Under the pieces are notes generated by a model. The model ran no database searches and was not told the DNA's origin. It saw nothing but the letters and a program-made list of their open reading frames with translations. A DNA stretch of 64,000 nt from Mercurialis annua (taxonomy: Eukaryota; Streptophyta; Magnoliopsida; Malpighiales; Euphorbiaceae): positions 3,611,001-3,675,000 of the forward strand of contig NC_065573.1 in NCBI RefSeq assembly GCF_937616625.2, written 5' to 3'. The translations under genes and the position numbers were made by a program. This document shows positions 1-10,734 of the stretch, piece after piece. Within the stretch, counting starts at the first letter, position 1; every line of letters starts with the position of its first letter.

Positions 1-3000
1 TTTGATGTCATCTTGGGGATGGATTGGCTGTCGCACCATTATGCTTCTATTGACTGTCGAGGGAAGTCAGTCGAGTTCAGGATTCCAGGTGATCTACCTT
101 TTTCCTTTCAGGGAGAAAAGGCGGAGACACCTAAGAATCTGATTTCCACCATCAAGGCGAAGCGGATGTTGGGCAAGGGTTGCCAGGGTTTTCTTGCTGT
201 GGTTCGTGATTTGGAGACTAGTAGTGGTGATATGCATAGTGTTCCGATAGTGAATGAGTTCACTGATGTATATCCAGAGGAATTGCCTGGATTACGACCT
301 GATCGTGATATTGAGTTTTGCATTGATGTGGTTTCTGGTACAGCTCCGATTTTGATACCGCCGTATCGGATGGCTCCTGCAGAGCTGAAGGAGTTGAAGG
401 ACCAGTTACAAGAGTTGTTGGATAGCGGGTTCATCAGACCGAGTACTTCTACGTGGGGTGCTCCAGTTCTGTTTGTGAAGAAGAAAGACGGTTCCTTTCG
501 ACTGTGTATCGTCTACAGACAGTTGAACAAGGCTACTGTCAAACAAATATCCTCTTCCTCGCATCGATGATTTGTTTGACCAGTTGCATGGTGCGAAGTG
601 TTTTTCCAAGATTGATTTGAGGTCTGGGTATCATCCGCTTCGGATTCGTGATGCAGATGTGCCTAAGACTTCTTTTCGGACTCGTTATGGACATTTTGAG
701 TTTCTGGTTATGTCCTTTGGTCTGACAAACGCACCAGCAGCGTTTATGGATATGATGAACAGAGTGTTCAAGCCGTTTTTGGATGAATTTGTTATCGTCT
801 TCATTGATGATATTTTGATCTATTCTCGGAGTGAGGAGGAGCATGCTTATCTTTTGAGGACTATACTACAGACGTTGCGTGAGCATCAGTTGTATGCTAA
901 GTTCTCAAAATGTGAGTTCTGGTTGGATCAGGTTACCTTCCTAGGACACGTAGTGTCGAAAGATGGGATCAAGGTTGATCCAAGGAAGATTGAAGCGGTT
1001 ATGGATTGGCAGAGGCCAAGGTCAGTTACCGAGATCAGAAGTTTTCTGGGTTTAGCTGGCTACTATCGTCGGTTCGTGCAAGATTTCTCCAGAATATCTG
1101 CACCGTTGACTAATCTGACACAGAAGGGAGTTCATTTTGAGTGGACTGACAAGTGCGAGGCAAGCATTGAGAAGCTCAAGGAGATTTTGACTACAGCTCC
1201 GGTTTTGGCATTGCCTTCTGGCATTGACGGTTTCACAGTGTATTGTGATGCGTCTCGGATTGGTTTGGGTTGTGTTCTGATGCAACATGGACAGGTGATT
1301 GCCTATGCTTCCAGACAGTTTAAGAAGCATGAGGTGAATTACCCTACTCATGATTTAGAGTTGGCAGTTGTGGTTTTTGCGCTGTAAATCTGGAGGCATT
1401 ATTTGTATGGTGCTACTTGTGAGATTTTCACTGATCATAAGAGTCTGAAGTATATCTTTGATTAGACAGAATTGAACTTGAGACAGAGGAGGTGGTTAGA
1501 GTTGCTGAAAGACTACGACTGTACTATTCAGTACCATCCTGGTAAGGCTAATGTGGTAGCCGATGCGTTGAGTCGCAAGTCATCGGGCAGTTTGGCTCAT
1601 ATTTCTGAGATTGGGCGTAGACCCATGGTTAGAGAGTGGCACAGTTTGATAGCTTCGGGCTATGGTTTTAAGATTTCTCAGGCTGGTTATTTGTTAGCAC
1701 AGTTGCAAGTGCAACTCGTTTTGATTAATCGGATCAAAGCTTTACAAGCTGAGGATCCACAGTTGAAACGGATTATTTAGGAGATTCAGCAGGACAGTAA
1801 TTCTGAGTTTATTTTTGTGGATGGTGTTCTGAGACATGGTTCGAGACTGTGTGTTCCGGATTCAGATGGTTTGAGGGACCAGATTCTGGAAGAAGCGCAC
1901 AAGTCTGCTTATAGTGTTCATCCGGGTTCTACTAAGATGTACCATGATCTTAAGGGTACCTACTGGTGGAGCGGGATGAAGAAGGATGTCGCTGAGTATG
2001 TTTCTAAGTGTCTGACTTGCCAGTAGGTGAAGCTGGAGCATCAGAGACCTTTAGGCTATCTGCAGCCACTACCTATTCCAGAGTGGAAGTGGGAGCGGAT
2101 TGCTATGGATTTTGTGGTTGGTTTACCACGTACTCGACAGGGGTACGATTCCATCTGGGTGATAGTTGAGACCGTATGACCAAGTCAGCTCATTTCCTTC
2201 CGATCAAGGTTTCGTATACTGCTTCGAGGTTGGCTCAGTTGTACATCGACAGGATTGTCAGTTTGCATGGTGTACCGGTTTCTATTGTTTCAAACAGAGG
2301 TTCTGTGTTTACTTCGAGGTTCTGGAAAGCGTTACAGGAATCCTTGGGTTCTCGGTTGGATTTCAGTACAGCTTTTCATCCTCAGACTGACGGTCAGTCT
2401 GAGAGAACTATTCAGACATTGGAGGATATGCTCAGGATGTGTGTTCTCGATTTTCGGGGTAGCTGGGATACTCATTTGCCCTTGATTGAGATTTCTTATA
2501 ACAACAGTTACCAAGCGAGTATCGAGATGGTGCCGTATGAGGCTTTGTACGGGCGCAAGTGTAGATCTCCTATCTGTTGGGAGGAGGTTTGAGAGCGTAA
2601 ACTCTCGGGAGCGGAGATTATTCAGATTACCTCAGAGAAGGTACCGTTGATCAAACGGAGGTTAGAGACTGCTTTTAGTCGGCATAAGAGTTATGCTGAT
2701 CCGAAGAGGAAAGACATTGAGTTTCATGTTGGTGATTTCGTGTTTCTTCGGGTTTCGCCTATGAAAGGCGTGGTTCGTTTTGGTGTCAAGGGAAAGTTGG
2801 CACCGAGGTACATTGGTCCTTATGAGATTTCAGGGAGGATTGGAGCTGTGGCTTATCGTCTGGTTCTGCTGCCAGACATGTCGTTAGTACATCCCGTGTT
2901 TCATGTTTCTATGTTGAGAAAGTGCATTTCTGACCCTTCGCACGTGATTGTGCCTCAGAGTGTTGAGATTGACCAAGAGCTGTCCCATGAGGAACAGCCA

Positions 3001-3146
3001 GTTGAGATTGTTGATACGCAAGTGCGTAAATTGCGGAACAAGGAAATTCCGATGGTCAAACTTCTCTGGCGCAATCATTCTGTTAAGAATGTACTTGGGA
3101 TACTGAGTCGGATATGCGGAATCGCTATCCTTTTCTTTTTCCGTGA
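1..3146 (+). pseudogene. Decayed Ty3/gypsy (Tekay/Del-type) pol, 3' part
   Basis: Retrotransposon pol remnant that enters the window inside the aspartic protease (VILGMDWL near 7-30) and continues through reverse transcriptase (FIDD at about 800-815), RNase H (VYCDAS at about 1240), integrase (HHCC zinc finger at about 1897-2025, then the catalytic core) and a C-terminal chromodomain-like tail ending in TGA at 3144-3146. It is broken many times: frameshifts near 541-550, 2165-2176 and 3085-3095, and in-frame stops at about 1385, 1463, 1778, 2024 and 2590. Two conserved residues are also changed: the RT motif reads LCIVYRQLN where the family, and the intact copy in this window, have Asp in place of Val, and the second integrase catalytic Asp is Asn (IVSNRGSVF). 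No functional product is expected. The Tekay/Del assignment is inferred from the chromodomain sequence and long LTR. The upstream gag and 5' LTR lie outside the window. Confidence 0.93.
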
Positions 3147-3250
3147 GGTACGATATCTTGATTTCTGTGATTTTTATGATTTCTACTTGTGTTACGTATT
3201 GTTCTGGTGGTAATTGCTTATCGTGTTAAATTCGAGGACGAATTTTTAAT

Positions 3251-3263
3251 TACTTGGGGAGAA
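3251..3263 (+). other. Polypurine tract of the left retrotransposon
   Basis: The run TTGGGGAGAA lies directly against the TG that opens the 3' LTR. It is the expected plus-strand priming site for a Ty3/gypsy element, and the intact element in this window has a matching purine run at the same place. Confidence 0.8.
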
Positions 3264-3441
3264 TGTAATATCCCGTAAAATTTTAATTTATTTTTTTGTA
3301 ATTTCCGACAATTTTCTGGCCGTTTTGAAGTAACTTCGATGTTAGCGGTTTGTTTCGAGTTGGTTCGGATTGGGGTTGATTTTATTGGTTCAACCATTTT
3401 AAATTTTAATTAAAAAGAAAAAAAAAGATTTTTCTGAATTC

Positions 3442-3537
3442 CTGTTCGAGAATCCATTTTTTTAGGCCTGGTCTCGTTCGAGACCAGGGTTCTCGAACGA
3501 GAACCAAGCCCAAATGGGCTGTTCTCGTTCGAGAACA
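3442..3537 (+). promoter_or_regulatory. Cluster of TCTCGTTCGAGA-type palindromes in U3
   Basis: Three long palindromes (3470-3485, 3488-3505, 3521-3536) and one half copy (about 3443) share the core CTCGTTCGAG or its reverse. They sit 65-160 bp upstream of a TATA-like box, the usual place for LTR enhancer elements. A role in transcription-factor binding is inference; formation of hairpins is also possible. Confidence 0.6.
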
Positions 3538-3601
3538 TAACAGCCCCTCGACCCTCTCGTCCAGCCAACTTCGCACTCATTTTCGACCCATTTCCTTTCG
3601 T

Positions 3602-3610
3602 TATTTAAAG
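3602..3610 (+). promoter_or_regulatory. TATA-like box of the left LTR
   Basis: TATTTAAAG lies about 340 bp into the LTR and just downstream of the palindrome cluster. It is followed by a leader-like stretch containing AAACCCTAGC at about 3650. It is a plausible Pol II core promoter, not proven. Confidence 0.4.
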
Positions 3611-4606
3611 TCGACTTCTAAATGAAAAACCTAGATCACGCTGCAAACAAACCCTAGCTGTTTTCCTCTTGTTCATTCGCTTAGTATCGAAGCTGTAATC
3701 GTCCTCCAAAGATCGCTGTTCGGTAAGTTTTCTTATTTCATGTGAATTAAGTTTTTGCGATTGAACGGCATTCCGTATTTTCGATTGTTCTTGCTCGTTT
3801 CTAGATCGAAATCAAAACCGTTTGATCTCAGACGTTCTAGACTCATATACCTTCGATTCCCCACCTCGTTTTCGTTGAACGGTACGTGATCGACCTCGTT
3901 TCCATTCGTCGTACGGTGTTCGTTTTTGAATTGAGTTAACTGTTAGTATTGGGGATGGATTATGCCGACCCCTTTCATGTTTCCTTAGCCATGTTACTGC
4001 TTCATTCATGTTGATAAACCTTTGTATGATTTGTTGTTACGGATTAGATCCAGTTTAATGGTTGTCTCGTTGATCCGAACGTTGTTCGTCGTTCATAATT
4101 ATTCTCGGTAATAAACCTTAAGTTTCGTTTGTGTAATGTTTGTTTGTGATCATTAGCAAGTTGTTATTGATGTTTGTTGATTGATGGGAAGAATTAGGGA
4201 GCCTTGAATCCATGAATGGTTCATTGTTGAATTCGGCAAATTAAGGAATAGGGTGGCGGGGTTGTTTGAGTTTAAATTGGAGAAGATGGTTGATTTCTCA
4301 ATTTAGTCACCAAAGTCTTTTACTTAAATCACTTAAATCCTTTAAGTTTAACTTTACCTAATAACTTGGATTTTATTTTGATTTACAAATTAAATATTTA
4401 AAACGATAATAAATTATAAATTTAGTTAATATAATTACTCGGGTAATTCTATTTAATTAAGAATATCAATTTAGCACGAAATTGGCTAAATTACAATTTA
4501 GCCCTGAACTTATTTTATAACTTAATTAAGTGGATCGTTGGTTGGTTATTTTATATTTTGATTTAAATATAAATAAAAGCAATTAAATTAATTTTGGATA
4601 TCAAAT

Positions 4607-4688
4607 TGGCTAAAGTACAATTTAGTCCCGAATTGGCAAAAGTATAGTTTAGTCCCTAAATGGCTAAAGTATAATTTAGTCCCTAAAC
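4607..4688 (+). repeat. Short tandem repeat in LTR (TTTAGTCCC units)
   Basis: Three consecutive variants of a roughly 30-bp unit containing GGCTAAAGTA and TTTAGTCCC, with a more diverged relative at about 4474-4512. This motif run is local to the LTR and does not occur in the right-hand element. Confidence 0.6.
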
Positions 4689-5392
4689 TTTTATAAACTT
4701 AAAATGGTTAGATTTTTGGGTTGTAACTTGGGTTACTTGATATTGAAGTTATTGAGTTCCGCTTTTTAAAATGGTTTATTATTTTATGGAATTATTTTAC
4801 AAATATAAACTCGGGTTTATATTTGATAAACGTTTTGAGTCGGGTTAGACTTGGGTCACCCGACAAGTGAGGTTAGCTTGGTAGTTAATGATAACTCGGC
4901 TAACCCACTATTTGGAAAATTATTTATTATTTAAAGATTATTAAATAATATTTATAAATTGGATTTAAAGCGAGAACTCAATAGACTTGTATTAATTGGG
5001 CTTTATTACCTATTGGGTATTTTTGTGTTAATTTGGTTTGTTTTATTCCGACGTGTTATCTGTGCTTGTCCTATGTGGTGTAGTACTCTCTAGAGTTAGG
5101 GTCTGTTTTTAATAATTATTTTATTTGTCTAGACCCGTCTATTGTTCGTGCTCCAGAGGCGAACCAGGATTAGTTGCTTGCCGGTATTCACGTGGATTAG
5201 CAAGCAGTGAGTTTGTACTTACTATTTACTTCTTTATTAAGTAAATTGTTATTTTAATATTAAATATATATACTGTACGTATATTTCGAACTGTTTTTAT
5301 ATTATGGCTTCTAGTTGGAACATGCTACCTAATGGGCATCATTTGGACTGCGTGCGCACCGGTATTGATCTGGGTAAGGTATATATGGAAAT

Positions 5393-5494
5393 GTGGTAAC
5401 TCGGTGTAGCTCGGCTATCGGGACTCTGGTATAAGTGTGGTCAGTGGTAACTCGGTGTAGCTCAGCTCTCGGGACCAGACCTATTGGATTATGT
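5393..5494 (+). repeat. 51-bp tandem duplication in LTR
   Basis: GTGGTAACTCGGTGTAGCTC starts at 5393 and again at 5444, a 51-bp offset, followed in each copy by a CTATCGGGAC or CTCTCGGGAC tail. It is an imperfect two-copy tandem repeat. Confidence 0.75.
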
Positions 5495-6075
5495 TTATTA
5501 TTTAGAATTGTGGATTAGGGTTCCAACTATTATTTGTAATATCGTATTTAAATGTTTTAAACGGTTTTAAAGGTTTTCCACTTAATAAATGCAGATAGTG
5601 GTATAAACTCATCTCAGTATATCTGACCCCGTTGTTTTCCCAATTTTTCCCAGGGTTATGATCTGAGAGAGTCTGGTGATCTCCGCATTTACTTTTCCTC
5701 GGAGGTTCCATTAATTTTAGTAGAACTATCAAACTATTTTATTCTTAGACCGCAGTAGTTGACTAGACGTCTTTATTATTATTACAGTTGTTTGTCGGAC
5801 TAGTCTGACTAGTTATATTGCTCTGGCATGTTATATGATTATTTCGGATTATTTATGCTATGCCTATTTTTAGACTTAGAATTGGATAAGCATGTTATAT
5901 TAATTATTGAATATTATAATTGCTAGATTTAGGCTGAAGTCTCGGCTGCCCCCGAGCATTGGTTTTCTGCAGGTTTAATTAAATTGTATGTTATAAGAAA
6001 GGCTAGCTACGGGTGTTGGCACTACATTACCCATGCCCTAGCGCCGGTCACGATTCATGAAAATGGGTCGTGACA

Positions 6076-7146
6076 GCTTCAATCGCTAAAAAGGTGAGAC
6101 GTTTTGATTTGTTTCCTAACGCTTGTAAATGTTTGGCTTCAATCGCTAAAAAGGTGGGACAATTGGATTTGTTTTAAAACGTTTGTAAATGTTTGGCATA
6201 AATCGCTAAAAAGGTGAAATGTTTGGATTTATTTCGTAACGTTTTCAACGTTTGGCTTAAATAGCTAAAATGGGGAAACATTTGGATTTTTTTGGTGACG
6301 TTTGTAAACGTTTGGCATAAATCGCTAAAAAGGTGAAATGTTTGGTTTTAATTCGTATTGTTTGTAAACGTTCGGCTTACATCGCTAAAAAGGTGAAACG
6401 TTTGTATATGTTTGGCTTAAATTTCTAAAAAGGTGAAAAGTTTATATTTGTTTCGTAACCTTTTTAAACGTTTGGCTTAAATTACTAAAAAGGTGAAACG
6501 CTTGGATTAGTTTCGGAACGTTTGTAAACATTTGTCTTAAATTGCTAAAAAGATGCAATGCTTGGATTTGTTATGCAACGTTTGTATATGTTTGGCTTAA
6601 ATTGCTAATAAGGTAAAACGCTTGGTTTTGTTTCGTAACATTTGTAAAGGTTTGGCTTAAATCACTAAAAATGTGAAACGTTTGGATTTGTTTCATATTG
6701 TTTGTAAACGTTTGGCTTAAATCGCTAAAAAGGTGAAACATTTTAATTTATTTCGTAACGTTTCTAAACGTTTGGCTTCAATTGCTAAAAAGGTGAAACG
6801 TTTGGATTTTTTCGTAACATTTGTAAACATTTGGCATAAATCGCTAAAAAGGTGAAATGTTTGGATTTATTTCGTAACGTTTTAAACGTTTGGCTTAAAT
6901 AGCTAAAATGGGGAAAGATTTGGATTTGTTTTTATAACGTTTGTAAACGTTTGGCATAAATTGCTAAAAAGGTGAAATGTTTGGTTTTGTTTCGTATAGT
7001 TTGTAAACGTCTGGCGTAAATCGCTAAAAAGGTGAAACGGTTGGATTTGTTTCGTACGTTTGTATACGTTCGGCTCAAATTTCTAAAAAGGTGAAACGCT
7101 TGGATTCGTTTCGTAACGTTTGTAAACGTTTGGCTTAAATTACTAA
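6076..7146. repeat. Divergent ~60-bp satellite, left flank of the array
   Basis: About 18 monomers of the same 60-bp family that fills the rest of the window, recognisable by GCTAAAAAGGTGAAACG and GTAAACGTTTGGCTTAAAT. Monomers differ widely and show no 1526-bp periodicity. An older duplication with an offset of 638 bp is visible: the block from about 6195 (GGCATAAATCGC) recurs from 6833, and ATAGCTAAAATGGGG recurs at 6261 and 6899. One monomer near 6393-6432 is only 40 bp long, a 20-bp internal loss. A monomer at about 7035-7090 (CGTACGTTTGTATACG) resembles monomer 7 of the HOR, suggesting the HOR arose from monomers of this type. No gene is present. Confidence 0.9.
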
Positions 7147-7516
7147 GGGTTAATTCCTAAAAAAATCGTGAACTTTACATGAAGTTTCATTTTAATCATG
7201 ACCTTTAAAAATTGTCATTTAAAGGCACGAACTTTCATTTTATTTCAAATCTATCGTAAAAGTAAAATTCCGTGTATTTTATCTGACTAAAAATTCCTAA
7301 TACTAGATACTCTAGCTGAAAGATAATAAGATTTGATGTTGATTAATAACATGGGTCTTTAATTAATGGGTTAGTGAAGAATTTAGTTAATAAAAATACA
7401 CTAAAATGATAAATTTGAAACAATATGAAAGTTCGTGCCTTTAAATGACAACTTTTAAAGGTCATGATTAAAATGAAACTTCGTGTGAAGTTCGTGATTT
7501 TTTTAGAAATTAACGC
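7147..7516. mobile_element. MULE-type MITE, copy 1
   Basis: A 370-bp non-satellite insertion with terminal inverted repeats of roughly 90-100 bp: it opens GGGTTAATTCCTAAAAAAAT and its far end is nearly the reverse complement, closing AATTAACGC. It is flanked by an exact 9-bp direct repeat, AATTACTAA (7138-7146 and 7517-7525), a target-site duplication cut from a satellite monomer. Long inverted ends with a 9-bp duplication are diagnostic of Mutator-like elements. It has no transposase; the 74-residue open frame over it is not coding evidence, so it would move only with a transposase supplied in trans. Confidence 0.88.
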
Positions 7517-9490
7517 AATTACTAAATAGGTGAAACACTTGGATTTTTTCGGAACGTTTGTGTACATTCGGCTTAAATTGCTAAAAAGATAAAACGCTTA
7601 GATTTGTTTCGTAACGTTGGTAAATGTTTGGCTTAAATTGCTGAAAAGGTGAAAAGCTTGGTTTTCTTTCTTAGCATTTGTAAAGGTTTGCCTTAAATCA
7701 CTAAAAATGTGAAACGTTTGGATTTGTTTCGTAACGTTTTAAACGTTTGGTTTTGTTTCGTAACGTTTGTAAACGTTTGGCTTAAATCGCTAAAAAGGTG
7801 AAACGTTTGGAATTGCTTTGTAATGTTTTTAAACGTTTGGCTTTAATTATTAAAAAGGCGAAACGTTTGGATTTGTTTCGTAACGTTTGTAAACGTTTGG
7901 TTTAAATCGCTAAAAAGGTGAAACGTTTAGATTTGTTTCGTAACGTTTGCAAATATTTGGCTTAAATCGCTAAAAAGTTTCAACATTTGGATTTGTTTTA
8001 TAACGTTTGTAAACGTTTGGCTTAAATCGCTATAAAGCTGAAACGTTTGGATTTGTTTCGTAACGTTTGTAAACGTTTGGCTTAAATCGCTAAGAAGGTG
8101 AAAAATTTGGATTTGTTTCGTAATGTTTGTGAACGATTGGCTTAAATTGCTAAAAATGTGAAACGCTGGGATTTGTTTTGTAACGTTTGTAAAGGTTTGG
8201 CTTAAATTGCTAAAATGGTGAAACATTTGGATTTGTTTCATTACCTTTGTAAACGTTTGGCTTAAATCGCTAAAAAGGTGAAACGTTTGGATTTTTTTCG
8301 TAAAGTTTGTAAACGCTTGGCTTAAATCGCCAAGAAAGTGAAACATTTGGATTTGTTTCGTAACGTTTGTAAACGTTTGGCTTAAATTGCTAAAAATATG
8401 AAACGATAGGATTTGTTTTGTAACGTTTGTAATGGTTTGGCTTAAATTGCTAAAGTTGGGAAACATTTGGATTTGTTTCATAAACTTTGTAAACGTTTGG
8501 CTTATATCGCTAAAAAGGTGAAACGTTTGGATTTGTTTCGTAACGTTTGTATATGTTTGGCTTAAATCGCTAAAAAGGTGAAACATTTGAATTTATTTCG
8601 TAACGTTTATAAACGTTTGACTTCAATTTCTAAAAAGGGAAAACGTTTGGATTTGTTTCGTAACGAATGTAAACGTTTGGCATAAACCGCTCAAAAGGTG
8701 AAATGTTTGGATTTATTTCGTATTATTTGTTAACCGTCCGACTTATATCGCATGAAAAGGTGAAATGTTTTGATTTATTTCGTACGTTTGTATACGTTCG
8801 GCTCAAATTGCTAAAAAGATGAAACACTTGGATTTGTTTCGTAACTTTTGTAAACGTTTGGCTTAAATTGCTAAAAAGGTGAAACGCTTGGTTTTGTTTT
8901 GTAACATTTGTAAAGGTTTGACTTAAATCACTAAAAATGTGAACCTTTTGGATTGGTTTCGTAACGTTTTAAACGTTTGGTTTTGTTTCGTAACGTCTGT
9001 AAACGTTTGGCTTAAATCGCTAAAAAGGTGAAACGTTTGAATTTGTTTTGTAACGTTTGTAAACATTTGGCTTAAATTGCTAAAAAGGTGAAACATTTGG
9101 ATTTGTTTCATAACCTTTGTAAACGTTTGACTTAAGTCGCTAAAAAGGGGAAACGTTTGTATTTTTTCCGTAACGTTTGTAAACGTCTTGCTTAAATTGC
9201 TAAAAAGGTGAAACGGTTGGATTTGTTTCATGACATTTTAAATGTTTGGCTTAAAGTTCGAAAAAGTTAAAACATTGGATTTGTTTCATAACGTTTGTAA
9301 ACGTTTGGCTTACATGGCTAAAAAGGTGAACGTTTGGATTTGTTTCGTAACGTTTGGCTTAAGTTGCTAAAAAGGTGAAACGCTTGGATTTGTTTCGTAA
9401 AGTTTGTAAACGTTTGGCTTATATTGCTGAAAAGTTGAAATGCTTGGATTTGTTTCGTTACGTTTGTAAACGTTTGGCTTAAATTACTAA
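7517..9490. repeat. Divergent satellite, then a partial first HOR unit
   Basis: Monomers from 7517 to 8390 are irregular. From 8391 (TAAAAATATGAAACGATAGG) the order follows monomers 1-18 of the 1526-bp HOR up to about 9480, where a second copy of the MITE segment begins. The stretch 7147-9490 is the left member of a 2344-bp tandem duplication. Compared with the right member it lacks 10 bp at about 9343-9360. In 7640-7800 the monomers parallel HOR monomers 9-10, including the same 89-bp composite monomer. A 219-residue open frame on the minus strand (7927-8586) is a by-product of the 60-bp period. Confidence 0.88.
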
Positions 9491-9860
9491 GGGTTAATTC
9501 CTAAAAAAATCGTGAACTTTACATGAAGTTTCATTTTAATCATGACCTTTAAAAATTGTCATTTAAAGGCACGAACTTTCATTTTATTTCAAATCTATCG
9601 TAAAAGTAAAATTCCGTGTATTTTATCTGACTAAAAATTCCTAATCCTAGATACTCTAGCTGAAAGATAATAAGATTTGATGTTGATTAATAACATGGGT
9701 CTTTAATTAATGGGTTAGTGAAGAATTTAGTTAATAAAAATACACTAAAATGATAAATTTGAAACAATATGAAAGTTCGTGCCTTTAAATGACAACTTTT
9801 AAAGGTCATGATTAAAATGAAACTTCGTGTGAAGTTCGTGATTTTTTTAGAAATTAACGC
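9491..9860. mobile_element. MULE-type MITE, copy 2 (carried by segmental duplication)
   Basis: Same 370-bp element as at 7147-7516, with the same flanking AATTACTAA repeats (9482-9490 and 9861-9869). By eye it differs at one base (about 9643 versus 7299). Because the flanking satellite is also duplicated at the same 2344-bp offset, this copy arose by tandem duplication and not by an independent insertion. Confidence 0.9.
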
Positions 9861-10734
9861 AATTACTAAATAGGTGAAACACTTGGATTTTTTCGGAACG
9901 TTTGTGTACATTCGGCTTAAATTGCTAAAAAGATAAAACGCTTAGATTTGTTTCGTAACGTTGGTAAATGTTTGGCTTAAATTGCTGAAAAGGTGAAAAG
10001 CTTGGTTTTCTTTCTTAGCATTTGTAAAGGTTTGCCTTAAATCACTAAAAATGTGAAACGTTTGGATTTGTTTCGTAACGTTTTAAACGTTTGGTTTTGT
10101 TTCGTAACGTTTGTAAACGTTTGGCTTAAATCGCTAAAAAGGTGAAACGTTTGGAATTGCTTTGTAATGTTTTTAAACGTTTGGCTTTAATTATTAAAAA
10201 GGCGAAACGTTTGGATTTGTTTCGTAACGTTTGTAAACGTTTGGTTTAAATCGCTAAAAAGGTGAAACGTTTAGATTTGTTTCGTAACGTTTGCAAATAT
10301 TTGGCTTAAATCGCTAAAAAGGTTCAACATTTGGATTTGTTTTATAACGTTTGTAAACGTTTGGCTTAAATCGCTATAAAGCTGAAACGTTTGGATTTGT
10401 TTCGTAACGTTTGTAAACGTTTGGCTTAAATCGCTAAGAAGGTAAAACATTTGGATTTGTTTCGTAATGTTTGTGAACGATTGGCTTAAATTGCTAAAAA
10501 TGTGAAACGCTGGGATTTGTTTTGTAACGTTTGTAAAGGTTTGGCTTAAATTGCTAAAATGGTGAAACATTTGGATTTGTTTCATAACCTTTGTAAACGT
10601 TTGGCTTAAATCGCTAAAAAGGTGAAACGTTTGGATTTTTTTCGTAAAGTTTGTAAACGCTTGGCTTAAATCGCCAAGAAAGTGAAACATTTAGATTTGT
10701 TTCGTAACGTTTGTAAACGTTTGGCTTAAATTGC
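9861..10734. repeat. Divergent satellite, second copy of the flank
   Basis: Near-identical repeat of 7517-8390 at an offset of 2344 bp, up to the start of the regular HOR array at 10735. It differs from copy 1 by scattered single bases, for example GGTTCAACATT at about 10321 against GTTTCAACATT at about 7977. Confidence 0.88.

Larger units (their letters stand above)
3264..6075 (+). mobile_element. 3' LTR of the decayed left Tekay-type element
   Basis: A 2812-bp LTR running from TGTAATATCCCG to GGGTCGTGACA. The ends were set by comparison with the complete element on the minus strand, whose LTRs open TGTAATACCCCG and close CGGGTCGTGACA. The inverted TG...CA termini and the preceding polypurine tract agree. 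It contains no gene: the short open frames in it are not supported. Inside are a palindrome cluster (3442-3537), a TATA-like box (3602-3610), an 'AATTTAGTCCC' repeat run (about 4607-4688) and a 51-bp tandem duplication (5393-5494). Its last base touches satellite DNA at 6076, so the element inserted at or into the edge of the array. The 5' LTR is outside the window, so its insertion age cannot be estimated here. Confidence 0.9.

Noticed and set aside
9491..9860. Second MITE as an independent insertion
   Set aside because: The same 9-bp duplication and more than 2 kb of identical satellite on its right show it was copied with its surroundings.
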